A DNA stretch of 64,000 nucleotides from Nyssa sinensis (GCA_008638375.1 CM018038.1:34524169-34588168), one strand, 5' to 3'; counted from the first letter of the stretch, positions 23,717-37,329 are shown. Made by a program: numbers and translations. The notes: generated by a model not told the origin, from the letters alone.

Positions 23717-26700
23717 TGTAACATCCTGACCCAATTTAGTGAAACAATTAAGGATAATGATGATTATCACAAGGTAATTTGCTTGATAATCATGGACAAT
23801 TCTACTTGAGACTAATATTTTCTGAATATGAAAACAAATGTATAAATAAAAGCAATTACTTATGAATTAGAGATAATCAATTTTAAAAATGTGAGTTAAT
23901 GACAAAGGTCATAACTTAATAGCAAATTCTAATTAGTGTTAATCAAGGATTAACACACGAATAATATTGAAAAATTAGTGTCACAAAGTGCATTTAAGCA
24001 AGACTAGTGTGATACATGAATAAGGTGTGTTTAATCAAGATTATCCCAAAAATTATGATAGACTTTTGGAAATAATTAAAGTACAATATAATACACCAAA
24101 ACAAATAGAAGGAAAAATAGGCCAAAATGCTCTCACTAAGTTTGGAACCTTGCACCTTGTGCAAAAAAATGTTAAGTTTTTCAAAAAGAACACCAACTAG
24201 GCTGCAACACTTTTGTGCTATAATACCCACTTAAAATGTATATATATCCCATAAAATACATATATGGGTTGCATGCAAAAGTTGGGTGTCATCACCCTAT
24301 TGGACCAACACTTCAACCAATGACAATGACATGCAATGTCACCTCTCATTTATATACTATGTTGCATATATGCCTATAAGTCTTTCTACTGAAACAACCG
24401 AAATTGTAAAGAACGAGAGAACTAGAGAGAGAAAGAGAGAAAGGGAAGAAGAAGAAGGAGATGAGAGCTGACTTGTTGCATGCATGGTCCAAAATGGAAG
24501 GAGTGAAAAAGGATAAGAGGTCTGGAACTACTAGACTAACATAGAAGAAGAAGAGGAAGGGAGATCGAAGAGAGAGGGACATCTATTAAAGGGGGAAACT
24601 TTCTCTCACTAGAATAATTCATTCTAAAAGGTTGTTTATGAGGTCTCAATTGCATGCATTCGATTAATATTGAAAAGGGAGAAAAATTGAGAAGAAATGG
24701 AATAGTTTGAACTAAGAAACCCTAGGAAATCACCATGACTGAACCTAGAAAAAATTTGGATTATGAAGAAACTTCACCAAAACTCAATTCTGAATATTAG
24801 GCTCGAAAGAGCATTAAAAGTGAGACACAACACAACTTAAAGCAACAAGAATGGTTAGAAGACCACTAAGCAATCCGAGGTTACAGTTGGGAGTGATAAT
24901 CATAGGAGAATGAGTTTTGGCCTCTATTTCTTGATTTTAGGAACGGGAAAATGTTCCCCAAGCTCCCAAAAACCCATAGGAAGAAAAATGGAATCAAAAC
25001 AATGTGTAAAACTCTACGAAATAGGAAAATAAGAAGTCGTCAGAAAAGTATGGCTGGCTGGAGTAGCCACGGTAACCTCCTATTTCGGCGGCCAAAGTCT
25101 TGCCAAAGTCCATTTTGATGATAGATATGGAATCCTTATGAAAAAAAGGGGTTCGAACCCTGTTGGGCTCGTCGTCAGAAACAATCGCCAGAGTTTACCG
25201 TCGTTGGAGAATAGTGAGCAGCGCCGGTAGGGGTTATATAGACCAACTCAACTGTTGACTCAAGTCAGTCAATGGGTCAAGTCGGGTCAGATACCGGGTC
25301 TGGGCTGACCCATATGTAATTGGATCTAAAGGCTTATTGAAACGTCAGTCATGTTGATTAAGTGACTGATGACATCATGATTGTGTCATGATGACGCACT
25401 GAATTGGCTGAATCAGTTAGTTTTTGACCAAGCTAGTCTGGTTCAGTCACTGATCCGTCAGATAGTATGGTTTAGGGTTTTAAGGTTTTGAAATTATATT
25501 TTGACCCCTTAAATGTTTCTGTTAATTATGAATTGTCCCCAAAAAATAATTATAAATTATTTTTAAATCATTTTTATAATTATAAAAAATTACCAAAATG
25601 CCCTTAGGCCAAAAATAAGCCAACTAAAATGAAAGAAGAGTCTAACCCAATATTTTTGGGCATTCCAAACTCAATGGCAGATTCCGATTTATGAAATTAG
25701 ATCTCAAAAAATGTGAACGGGCAAATGAAATAATTCTAATTATGTCCTAATGATTAATTAAGTGACCAATTGAACCCCAATGACTATGAGAATACATACC
25801 TTAACATTTTGGGACATCTTGGACCCAAATGGCGGGATCCATTTTATGAAACGAAGTCCTAGAAATGTAGTCACGCTGAAATATCATAATTACCATTATG
25901 CCCATCCCAAAGCCAGTTAAATGTCAGAGATAACATATCCTGACTTTCTTTGATGTTTCAGACTCAATGGTGGAGTCCATTTTAGCAGACAAAATACCAA
26001 AAGATGGGACATGTGAAAATATAAAATTATAAAAATACTCCTAGGCTTAATATATGTTACGGATGTGCAAATTAAGATTCGAAAAAGCCTAAACTGATTG
26101 CCTTCAATATTGTAGACTTGACGGTAATGTCCTTTTGAGAAAAAGAAGACCTGATAACAAACTAAAAAATAACAAATACAGTCCTTGAGACTTAATGAAG
26201 TTACTAGAAGTATATAGATGAAATTAAAATGTTTATGTAAATGTGTTAAGGACCATCTAGACTCAATAATGAAGTCTGAATACATAAATCTTGTATGAAA
26301 AAATATGGGACATTAAAAAGTATAAATTATCATTATGCCTTTGAAGGGCCAAATAAGCCATAAAGCATCAAGAACCCTAAATTGGGAATTTGAGGGTCTC
26401 TTAATAAACTAGACTAAGTTAAAAAAGAACTTTAAACACTAAATTGAAGATACCTAAATTAGAATGTATGTTGATTCAATATAAAATGTATTTTTTATTC
26501 ATGGTTATAGGATCACCAAACGATGAAAAAATAGAACAAGGCTATGGGATAACTACAATGGTACTAGTATGGGAATGCAATGCTAAGAACTCAATGTAAG
26601 TAAACCTGAACTCTAATATATGGATTTCTACTCTGCCAATGTGGCCTACTTGTATAGCTGCTAATCTTTGTTTCTTGAAATTGTATATTAGTAATTGCTT

Positions 26701-27872
26701 CAAGTCCACAACCCATTGATTATTGTTTCCATTATGAGAAAATTTGTGATTTGTTGATATCCTATTTGTTGTGAACATGTATGAGTCTTTTGACTCATTG
26801 ACTATGTATTATCTTTGTGATCAATGTGATCCCTTTTGTTGTAGACATTTTTAACCTATGTATATGCTCATACCTTGTGGAATCCTTTTGCTGATAACAT
26901 TATTTGTGAGTACGTGGGGTTGTGTCTGTCATAATGCCTATCTTGACTCTTTGGATGTTGATGACCTATGGGTCGGCATTTGGGAATGATACCTAACACA
27001 TTGTCCTAATGAGAAAATTTTGATATGATGATAAGAGCTTTTGGTGCCATTCAAGGGAACCTAGAGATGAGTGGAGAACCTGGATGAGTGTTGTATGAGG
27101 ATAGTTGGGCCCCTGTTTGACAACATCCATTTCACTCAATTTTTATATGTTTGATTCCACACCATTTGTTGATTTGATGATGTTATCTTTGAATGTGAAA
27201 CATGCCTTTGAGGCTTACCTATGTTTTCGATTTGAATCCCTTTGATTTGGGCAGCTAAACATTGTATGTTGATAAATTTGTGTTTGTCAACTTGTTCAGT
27301 CATCCCTATTGCAATAGTAACCTCTTTGTGAGCTATGTTATTTTGGCCTGATGGCCGATCCTCTTTGAGCTTGAAATCCTATGATTTTCCTTTTGTTATA
27401 CACCTTTGTTTAACCTATGGTAGAGTGAAATATTTACTTAATGAGCTAAGTTAGCTCACCCTAGAATTATAACAATTTTTCAGGTAATCATAACATGGAA
27501 GGAAAGGTAGTGACAGTGACTAATGGAGGTAGTGATATGCTTGTGGGCAACTTTGACAATGTATAGATCTGAGCCTTAATTTGAATATATATCCTATAAG
27601 GTTAACGCGAATGTTAGATATTATGATATAGTGACACTATAAATGTTATTAGACTTGAATGGTGATTAATGATGATAGAAATTTTATTGATAATTGATAA
27701 AGTTCATTTGGATATCAGATGAGTTGCATATGTGTAGCTTTCGCACTTGCTTAAAAAGAAAAACAAAATTACTCTTCGGTGTAATTCATTTGATTTTGTA
27801 CGGCCTGTCTTACTGACAGTGTTGGTCACCAACCCCTGCTAATCCGCATAGGGTAGATTTCGGGCCGTGATT
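23717..27872 (+). repeat. Solo LTR R1 (4156 bp)
   Basis: Starts TGTAACATCCTGACC and ends CGGGCCGTGATT, an eroded match to the R0 end CGGGTCATGACA. Flanks AGAAA (23712-23716) and GGAAA (27873-27877) match at 4 of 5 bases. It aligns with R2 almost end to end, including shared phrases such as AAGGATAATGATGATTATCA, AGGATCACC and GAATTATAACAATTTTTCA. It interrupts the integrase gene of the Tat-like element. No coding domain is seen; a GA-rich tract lies at 24414-24460. The strand follows the TG start. Confidence 0.88.
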
Positions 27873-27877
27873 GGAAA

Positions 27878-29224
27878 TTAATGGGTTTTAACCCCTAGTT
27901 GAAATATTTGGCAATTCTCTACTGGTAGGCTTCAGTCTTGATCCGAGCTTGCTCGCACTTTTCTTCTAGAAAGTCTAGATTTTCTACGAGTTGTTGGCCA
28001 TTGGTCTTTTGGTCAAAGAGATCTGTTTTAAGGGTTAGCATGCCAATTTTGACAAGAATGATAGCCTCGGTATCATAGGCTAGTGATAATGGTGTTTTGT
28101 TAGTTGGGATTCTTTTAGTAGTACGGTAGGCCTAAAGCACCCTAAGGAGCTCTTCAAGCCATCTTCGTTTGGCTTCCTCTAACTTTCTTTTTATGGCTTC
28201 AAGAATAGTACAATTGGTGACCTCGACTTGCCCATTAGCCTAAGGATGCCTTGGAGAAGAGAAGTGGTGGCTAATATAGAGGTCTTCACAAAACTTCCCG
28301 AATATCTTTCCTATAAATTGTGTCCCATTATTTGAAATAATAACTCTAGGTATGCCGAACCTGCATACAACGTGCTTCTAGGTGAAGTTCTTGACCTCTC
28401 AGTGTTGTGGGTTAGTGGTTCAGCTTCTACCCATTTAGAGAAGTAGTCAATAGAGACTAGTAAAAATCTCATGGTCTGGGGGTCTTTGGCAATGGTCCTA
28501 CAATGTCCATTCTACATTGGGTGAAGGGCCAAGGACTTGCAATAGGAATGAGTTCATGCTGAGGTTGATATTGGTAAGAAGCGAAATGCTGATATTTGTC
28601 ACATTTCTGAACATATTCCTTAGCCTATTTTAGCATATGCCAGTAGTAGCCCTTGAGTCAGTGCTCGGTGGGCTATCGTTCTTCCGTCGTTATGGTTGCC
28701 ACATATCCCATCATGTATCTTAGCTAGAATATAGTGGGCCTTTTTCGAAGTCAAGCACCGTAGGACGGGCTGTGTGTAAGACCTTTAGTAAAGTTTTTTG
28801 TTGAGGATTAAATACCGAGCTGCCCTTATTCGAATTCTCCTTGCTTAGTTTTTATCCTCTGGAAAGGATCCTTCCTGTTATGAATTTGATAATGGGAGTC
28901 ATCCAGTTTGGAGATTAATCTAAAATTTGAAGGGCTTGCAATACTTCAATGCTGGGTTTTGATTGATAGGATATTTTTACCACAAAATCTCTTTTTGGCT
29001 TAAGATGGGAGGCCATATTTGCTAAAGCGTCTATCCCTAGAGTTCTAATTCTTTTTAATCTTCTAAATAATGAATTTGTGGAAAGATTGCTTTAGTGAGT
29101 CTACTATCTCTGAATATCTGGTCATTCTGTTATCTTTGGTAGAATATTCTCCCAAAACCTAGCTAACTACTTGTTGAAAGTCAAAAAATGCATCAAGGTC
29201 CAGAACCTCACATTCTAGAGCTAA
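27878..29224 (-). pseudogene. RNase H to integrase fragment of the Tat-like element
   Basis: Reading leftwards from 29224, the minus strand encodes the RNase H part (LALECEVLDLDAF, EYSTKDNRMTRYSE). Next come the integrase zinc-binding domain (IHDGICGNHNDGRTIAHRAL, YVQKCDKYQ), the catalytic core (FGIPRVIISNNGTQFIGKIF, SPRHP, ANGQVEVTN) and the distal core (AYRTTKRIPTNKTPLSLAYD). The first N of SNNGTQF replaces the usual catalytic Asp of DNGTQF. Several stops, at 'SPRHP*ANGQ', 'RVL*AYRTT' and others, confirm a pseudogene. Integrase would join element DNA to the chromosome; this copy could not. Confidence 0.92.
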
Positions 29225-29229
29225 CTTTA

Positions 29230-32200
29230 TGTAACACCTTAACCCAATTAGGTGAAACAATTAAGGATAATGATGATTATCACAAGTTAATTTGCTTATT
29301 AACCATGGGCAATTCTAATTAGGATTAGTAGTCCGTAAATATGGAAGCGAATGTGTAAATGAGAGCAACTAGTTCTAAATTGGAGACAATCAATTTTAAG
29401 AAGGTTAGTAAATGACAAAGGTCATAACTCGATAACAAGTTACATTTAGCGTTAATCAATGATTAACACACGAATAATCTTAAAAAATTAGTGCATAGAG
29501 TACAGTCAAGCAAGACAAGTGTGATATATAAATGGGGTGTGTTTAATCAAGATTATTCCAAAACAAAAAATTATAATAGACTTTTAGGAATAATTAAAGT
29601 GCGATAAAATATACTAAGGCAAGACTAGTATTACATAGATGAAGTATGCTTAATCAAGAAAGCTTGTGGGAATTTCAAAAGACTTTTATGAGATTTAAAA
29701 TGCAAAGTGTGGGAGTTTATTGAAAGTACCTTAAAATGAAATATAATGCATAAAAAAAAAATAGAAGGAAAGAGACCTAAAAGTGCTCACACCAAGTTTT
29801 GAACCTTGCACCTTGTGCAAGAAAATAATAAGTTTCTAAAAAGAATGCCAACTAGGTTGCAACACTTTTGTACTATATAACCCACATGATATATATAACC
29901 TAAAAGAATGGGAAATTCAACAAAAAAAAAAAAATGACAAATGCCAACTCCTTATTGGACCCCCATCCCAGCCAATTAAATCACATGCAAAATGTCTGCT
30001 CATATATATATTATGTGTGTATATGTGTGATATACCACACTCAACAAACTAGACCATGATGGTTCAGCTAGAGAGAGAGAGGGGGGTCGGCTAGAGAGAG
30101 AAATGTAGAGAGGAGAAGAAGAAGGAGGGGGGCATTATTGCATGTAGCTTCTGGAAGCCTAGAAAGGAAGAAAAATCAAAAGAAACAAGGCAGGAGAAAA
30201 AAGATGAAAGAAGGGAGATTGAAGAGGGAGAAATTATAGAGAGAGAAAATCTGGGCCATTGACTAAGCAGGTATTAAACCTTTTCTCGAAGATTTAATTC
30301 ATTATTTCTATTGAAAATTAGAATTTTAATGAAGAAAATGGAAGGAAAACACATCAAATGTCATTTAGAACACTGATCGGATGCCATTGTTGAGAGCTTA
30401 GGAAGCTAGATTTGAATCAACTTAAGAGAAACTTAAAACATGAGTCAAAGCTTAAAGAGCATAAAAAATGGTGAATGTAGGAAAAATAAACGCTAAAAAT
30501 GGTCAAGAAACAGTAGAGAAAATTGGAGTTACAGTGAAGAAGAATAAAAATCAAATCGAGGGTTAGAGCTCGATTTGATCGATTTTAGGAACGAGGATTC
30601 ATTCCTTAAGGTTCCAGAAGTCGAATGGAAGCGAAACGAAGCAAAAACAGTTAGCAAAATGGGACGAAATAGAAAAATAATCACTCTTTGAAAAGTCAAG
30701 CCCTCACCGAAGTCCGATTGTAACCTTCTATTTCAACGGCCAAACATGAGTGAAAGCAATTTTGGGAATCGAATTTGGAATCCTTATGAAAAAAAAGGTT
30801 GAACCCTGTCAGATTTATTCTTGGAAAACAATCGGCGATGGTCGTTGGCGCCGGATAAGGTGACCGGAACCCTCACCGAAAAAATGAAAGAGATGATCAC
30901 TATAAGGGTCAGGCCTCGGGTCGGGTCCTAACCAAATATTTAAAATGGATTTGGGCATTATTGAAATGACATCGTTTTGACCTTAATAAAAAATAATCAT
31001 AAATAGGGCTAATGTCATGCTGACATCAGCATGACGCAATGAATTGGACCGAACCGTTTGGTTCTTAACCTAGCAAAACCAGTTCACTTGCATTGGGACT
31101 AAACCAGTTGGTTTTATTTAAATAGTTTTCTGAAATTAGATTTTTACCCCCAATAGTTTTGGTTAATTACAAATTGACTCAAAAAATTAATTAAAGATTA
31201 ATTTTAAATCTTTTTAATTATATGAGAAAATTATCAAAGTACCCTTGAGTCAAAAATAAGCCAAATGAAGGCTAATTGAAATAAAAGAAGAGTCTAACCC
31301 AACGCCTTTTAGCATTCTGGACTCAACGACGGAGTTTAATTACGAAATTAGACACCGAAACATATGAACGGACAAACTGAAATAATTACAATTATGTCCT
31401 AATGATCAATTAAGTGATCAATTGAAATCCGATGACTATGAAAATACATACCTTAGCATTTTGGGATATTCTAGACCCAATGATAGGATCCATTTTATGA
31501 AACAAAGTCCTAAAAATATAGACACGTGAAATGTTATAATTACCATTTTGCCCTTAGTAATCGAAAAGGCAGTTAAATGTGAGAGATGGCATATTCTGAC
31601 TTTCTTTGACACTTTGGACTCAACGATGGAGTCCATTTTAGCAAACAAAGTATCGAAAAATATGATACGTGAAAGTGTACAATTATAAAAAATTCCCCTA
31701 AGCTTAATGTAAGTCATATATATGCAAATTAAGATCTGAAAAAGCCTAAACTGATTATCTTTGATATTCCAGACTTGACGGTGTTATCCTTTTGAGAAAA
31801 GTAAGACCTGGTAACAAACTGAAAAATGATGAATACGTCCTTAAGACTTAATGAAGTTAGCAGAAATGTATAGATGAAATTAAAAGGTCCACGTAAATGT
31901 TATAAAGACCGACTGGACTCAAAATTGAAGTCTGAATACATAAATTATGTACAAAGAAATATGGGATAGTAAAAGTGTAAATTAACATTATGCCCTTGAA
32001 GGGCCAAATAAGTTATAGAGCATTAGGAAACCCTAATTTGGCAATTTGAGGATCTCTTAATCAATTAGACTAAGTTCAAAAGAACTTAAAATGCTGAATA
32101 AAGATGTTTGGAATTAGAATGAATACTAATTCAATATGCAATGTATTTTTTATCTATGATTATAGGATCACCTAAATGATAAAAAAATAGAACAAGGCTA

Positions 32201-34145
32201 TGAGACAACTACTATGGTACTTGTATGGGAACGCAATGCTAAGAACCTAATGTAAGTAAACTCGAACCCTAATATATGGATTTTTGCTCTGCCAATGTGG
32301 CTTACTTGGATGACTTCCAATCCTTATCTCTTGAAATTTTGCATCAATAAATTGCTTTGAGTCCACGGCCTATTATTCCCAGTGACTTCTATATTGTGGA
32401 ATTTGTGATCTATGGAGATTCTATTGATTGTGAATATCTATGAGTCCTTAACTTCTTGGTTTTATCTTATCTTTGTGATCATTGTGATCCCTTTTATTAT
32501 AGACATTTGTAACCTATGTATATGTACATACCTTGTAGAATCCCTTTTCTAATGACGTTGTCTGTGACTACCCAGGGTTGTGCTTGTCATAACACTTATT
32601 TTGTGATGCTAATGACTTACGGGTTAGTGTTCGAGAATGATACCCAACACATAGTCCTAATAAGAACATGATTTGATAAGAGCTCTTAGTGCTATTCAAG
32701 AGAACCTAGAAATGAGTGGTGAACTTAGATGAGTGTTGTTTGGGGGTAGTCAGGCCCTATATGTTGATAGCATCTATTTGACTCAATTTTTATACGTTTG
32801 ATTCCACACCCTTTGTTAATTTGATAACGTTACTATTGGATGTGAAATACGCCATCGAGGCTTACCTTTGTATTCGATTGAACTCATTTGACTTGGGTAG
32901 TTAAATGTGTTCTGTTCATTTATTTGACTCAGATTTGTATATCCATTTGACTTAGTATTTCATATCTTTGATTTCGTACTATGATTGTTGATTTATTAGA
33001 CTCAAATTCTTATATCTATTTGACTCAGACCATTATGTCTATTTAACTCAATGTTCCATATGTTTGATGTCGCACTATGATTGTTGATCTATTAGATTAA
33101 GATTCATATGTCTATTTGACTCAGACTCTTATACCTATTTTGACTTAGTGTTCCATATGTCTGATCTCACACTATAGTTGTTGATCTATTTGAATCAGAC
33201 TCTCATATATATTTGACTCATTTTTGTATATCCATTTGACTCAGCGTTCCATATGTTGATGTCACACCATGATTGTTAAACTATTAGACTTAGATTCTTA
33301 TATCTGCTTAACCTAGACTTTTATATCTATTTGACTTAGATTTGTATAATCATTCGACGCAGATGTATATATATATATATATATATATTTGACCCAAGAT
33401 TCTATATGTTTGATACCACACCATTTGCTGACTTGGTGATGTTACCTTTGGTTGATAAATACACCCATGAGGCTTATCTTTGTATTAAATTGAATCCCTT
33501 GATTTAGGACAGCTAAATGATATGTGCAAATAGATCTGTGCTTATTGATTTGCTTAGTCACTGTTATCACATTTATGAACTCCTTATAAAACTGTGTTAC
33601 TCTGGCTCGATGGCCGATTCGTTTACACTTGAAATCCTATGATTACTTTCTTGTTATACACTTTGTTTAACCCATGACAGGGTGAAGGATTTATTTACTG
33701 AGATAAGTTAGCTCACCCTGGAATTATAACAATTTTTCAAGTAACACAATATGGAAGGAAATGCAATGATAGCGACCTAGTAGAGCTAGTGATATACTTG
33801 TGGGCAACTTTGACAGTGTATAGCTCTGAGCCTTAATTTGTATATATATCCTGTAAGGTAAATGTTAATATTAGATATTGTGACATAGTGACACTTGAAA
33901 TGATATTAGAGTTGAATGGTGATTTATGATGATGGGAATTGTACTTAGAGATAATTTGATTGATGATTGTTAAAGTTCGATTTGTTATCAAATTAGTTGC
34001 ATATGTGTAGCTTCCACACTTAATACATAAAAGAAAAAAAATAATCACTTTTTGGTGCAATTCATTTGATTTTGTACAGCCTGTCAGAGTGATAGTGTCG
34101 GCCACCAGCCCCTAATTTGCATAGCGTGGGTTTCGGGTCATGAGA
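29230..34145 (+). repeat. Solo LTR R2 (4916 bp)
   Basis: Starts TGTAACACCTTAACC and ends CGGGTCATGAGA, with an exact 5-bp duplication CTTTA at 29225-29229 and 34146-34150. It is homologous to R1 over its whole length but longer, mainly because of a 96-bp tandem expansion at 32900-33400. It interrupts the RNase H region of the Tat-like element. No gene is seen inside. Confidence 0.92.
32900..33400. repeat. 96-bp tandem expansion inside solo LTR R2
   Basis: A TTGTTGAT landmark recurs at 32985, 33081, 33178 and (as TTGTTAAA) 33273, with repeated TTTGACTCAGA and TTCCATATGT words between. The corresponding part of R1 near 27120-27180 has a single unit. A TA tract at 33369-33390 ends the array. 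Confidence 0.85.
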
Positions 34146-34150
34146 CTTTA

Positions 34151-36593
34151 ACCTAAAGATAAGTGCTTTATTGTTAGAGGCTCTGAATCCTAAGCTGCCG
34201 GCTCTTTCGATTACGATATCATCAGGGGACTGAAGTTTTATACCTACTCTAGAGTCCTTTTTCAGTGCGAGAGCATGACATTCCCGAGTAGTGGGTTGAC
34301 AACCCTTAATGTCGAGGCCTTTGCTTTTGTGGACAAATTTCAAGCATTGATGGAGGGTTGAAATAACTGCCCTTATTTGGTCGATCCAAGGTCTCCCAAT
34401 AATGATGTTATAGGGAGATTTAGTGTCCAGGACCATTTATTTAAAGATCAAGGTCTTCTAGTCATCTTTTTTTCCTACAATAGTTGGTAGATCAATTAGG
34501 CCCATTGGGAAACTGAGGTTCCCATTGAATCACACCATTATAGCAACGGTAGCTTTGATGTCATTAGATTCGAGCTTCGTGCGTTTGAAGGATTTGTAGA
34601 ACAACACATTGGTAAAGCTTCCAGTGTCTACAAGGACCCTTCCAATCTCAAAGTTAGCAATTTTGAGTGAGATGAAAAGAATATCGCTATGGGGACAGTG
34701 AATCCCAACATGGTCTAGGTCAAAGAATTGGATCTAAGATTCTGACTTTATCTTTTTCTCAATGGCCGAGATCTAGATGATGTAGGGCTTTGCCTTTACT
34801 TCACAATCATATCTTTTCCTAGTTCGGTTAAACATTCCTGTCATTGTATTGTTAGCATGGAGCACGAAGATGACTTGATTATTTTGGTACTGTTGATGAT
34901 TTCGAACTTCCCTCTATTCAGGCCTTTACTCTGGCCTCCTTTGAGGGGGTCTTTCAGCATGGAGGTTCTGCTTCTTATCCTGGCCGATGAACTTTCTCAA
35001 GCGTCCTCTCCCGATGAGATGCTCAATCACCTACTTTAGAGCTATGAAGTCCTCACTTGTGTGCCCTTGCTCTTTAAGAAAGTCATAATACTTGTTTCGA
35101 TTCCTTGAGTAGGCTAGTTTTTTAGTGGTTCCGGCCACCTCAGGTTTTCACGAGTTCGAATTTGTTGAAGTATATGAGTAAGAGAAGCATTAGGCGGGGT
35201 ATAAGTCACATACCTTCTAGAGTTAGAGTTGTTTTGGGCTATGGGAATTATTCTCTTGTCGGAACTTCTAGTCTTCTTCTTGTTGGCATTGTTATCCCTT
35301 TTCTGAACCTGTTCGTCCTTCTTAGCTTTTTTCTTAGCTTTTTCGGAAGGAGGCTTTTGTATTTTCAAGATTAATATACTTTTGTGCCCTTTCCATGAAT
35401 GTTATCATATCGATAAGAGGATTATTGGTTAGGGAATCTTGAAAGTATCTAGGCCCAAAGTGATGGCAGCCATTAGGAAACTCGAACTGTAGTCGGTTAT
35501 CTCTTTGAGTTCTATATTAAAATAAGCTATGTACTGACAAAGTGATTCCTTTATTCTTCCTTCACAGTCAACAAGAACTCTGGCCTTTTTCTCAACTTCC
35601 TGCTTGTTAAGAAGTGGTCAATGAATAGCCTACTGAGCTCATAAAAATTGCTGACTGATTTCTAGGAAAGGTTGTGAAACCACTTAAAGGCGGTACCCTT
35701 CAGAGTGGTCACAAACGTTCGACACATGAAGACATCGGTAGCCCCATGTAGAGCCATGGTGTGTTGATAATGAAATAGGTGGACCCCAAGGTTTTCAGAC
35801 CCATCATAGAGAGTAAATTTTGAGACAACAAACTTCTTAGGTCATTCTTTTTTCATTATGGAAGAGATAAACAACGTGGAGAACCTACCGAGCAGTTTAC
35901 TTAGCTCATCTTATTCTAGAGGGACATGGAACCTTTGGTTGAGATCGTCCGATCTTGAAAGTCAGCTATCTCCTCTACCCTTTGAGGAGCTTCGGGTAGT
36001 ACTTATTGCACAATTGGTACTTGTTGTTGGTCTTGTCCCATGTTTTCAAGTCTAGATTCACAAGGGGGAGTTTGTTTGGTAGCAGTAGAAGGATGTTGTT
36101 CTCCTAAGACTGGCGGATCGGGGACCTCGGGAGGCTGAAGTTTTTATTGTGTTAGATTGGCTCCAAAAACCATTGGGATTGGTATTCTCGTCTAGTTCTA
36201 ATAATGGATGGCAAGATAGAATGTCGGTATTCCCATCCCCAAAGTTGTTGACAATTGGAGATCATTCCTCATATGGACGGTACCATGAGGGTGCACCGGT
36301 TGTATGTTAGGAAACTATTCATTGTGTGATCCTCTGCTTGTGGTGGTGGTGAGAGGTTAAGGTCCTCTACAAATAACATTAGTAGGAGAAGGAAGACTAT
36401 TCCACTGGTTTTGAGTCAGTGAAGCCAGTGCTTGTGACATGGCTGTGAGTTGTTCCTACATCTGATCGGACTGCCGTTGAATCCAATTAAGTTATTTTTG
36501 CAAACGGATAGGTTTTTGTCCCCTTTCTTTTTCAGTAGGAGGTTGATTCTGAGGGTTTTCAGAGTTCTTTCTAGGACAAAGGTTGGGAGCCAT
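34151..36593 (-). pseudogene. gag-protease-RNase H remnant of the Tat-like element
   Basis: The minus strand starts with ATG at 36593 (MAPNLCPRKNSENPQN). The capsid block is read near 35600-35810 (YQHTMALHGATDVFMCRTFV, FKWFHNL), followed by YYDFLKEQGHTSEDF with IEHLIGRGRLRKF, the usual region before protease. The protease active site is VLVDTGSFTNVLFYKSF (Asp-Thr-Gly at 34620-34628) with the later block SPYNIIIGRPWIDQIRAVIS. Near 34245 the protease end (CHALALKKDS) runs without a frame break into RNase H sequence (RVGIKLQSPDDIVIERAGSL, FRASNNKA). No reverse transcriptase lies between. Many stops interrupt gag. Gag would form the particle and protease would mature it. Confidence 0.9.
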
Positions 36594-36659
36594 TGGTTCT
36601 TTCAAGAAAAAAGACAAAAGCTTTTTGTTGATGAAAAATAATGAGAAGGATTGTAGTTG

Positions 36660-36676
36660 CCACAGATGGTGCCAAA
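36660..36676 (-). other. Primer binding site of the Tat-like element
   Basis: The minus strand reads TTTGGCACCATCTGTGG one base inside the 5' LTR. It resembles the TTGGCGCCGTCTGTGG-type sites of Tat-lineage gypsy elements. It sets minus orientation together with the polypurine tract at the other end. Confidence 0.8.
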
Positions 36677-36677
36677 C

Positions 36678-37134
36678 TGATGTTGCTTTTCTCTAGTCGG
36701 AAGGCTTCCCGTCCTTAACTACCTATCAACAACTTGGGATTAGAAGGTCACCGGAAAGGCTCCGGTGGTAGCCGTTCTAATGATAAAGTCCGTAAATAAA
36801 TCAAAATAATAATTTAGAAGTAGAATTAGACATAAATTGAAAGCGTACCTTATGGCGCTATTTATAAGCTATAGATCTCATAAGTTTAGTAAGATTAGGA
36901 GCCATAAAAATAGGGATTTGAAGATATCCGAAGATAGTAGTTTCCATGTAGAAATTTGTTTCCTTATTTTGAGGTCGGTAACCTATGGAAGGCGGTGAGA
37001 AGCTCTGGACCCATTACCTCTAGACCCTTCGTGCTCGGCAGACTTTTATGGAATAATCTTCTAATGATCTGTATCCTAAAGAGCTAATTGAACACATGTC
37101 ATGCCACAAACATGGTTATTAAACTATGGTATAT
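36678..37134 (-). repeat. Right LTR (5' LTR) of the Tat-like element
   Basis: Partner of 20019-20474. It begins TGATGTTGC next to the primer binding site and fades into TA repeats at its outer end, so that boundary is uncertain by a few bases. Confidence 0.9.
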
Positions 37135-37329
37135 TATATATACATATATATAAGTAATGCTATTGAGAGTTTATATATGCAAATGAGAGTATTATCTACT
37201 AAATCATTTAGGAGTTGAGATGTAAATTCAAATATTAAAGTGATTCTATTAAATAAAACTTTCATTCCTAGATGATCTGTTGCATAAGAGTCTTGCTCAC
37301 ATATGCAAACGATCTCTTAATAACATTGC

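Larger units (their letters stand above)
20019..37134 (-). mobile_element. Tat-like Ty3/gypsy LTR retrotransposon, defective, with two nested solo LTRs
   Basis: Paired 456-457-bp LTRs (20019-20474 and 36678-37134) bound the element. On the minus strand the order is LTR, PBS, gag, protease, RNase H, integrase, an opposite-strand accessory ORF, polypurine tract, LTR. That order plus the accessory ORF fits the Tat lineage (Ogre/Retand-like). Reverse transcriptase is missing. Two solo LTRs (R2 in RNase H, R1 inside integrase) were inserted later; without them the element is about 8 kb. It lies within TA-repeat DNA on both sides, so the target duplication cannot be read cleanly. Confidence 0.9.
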
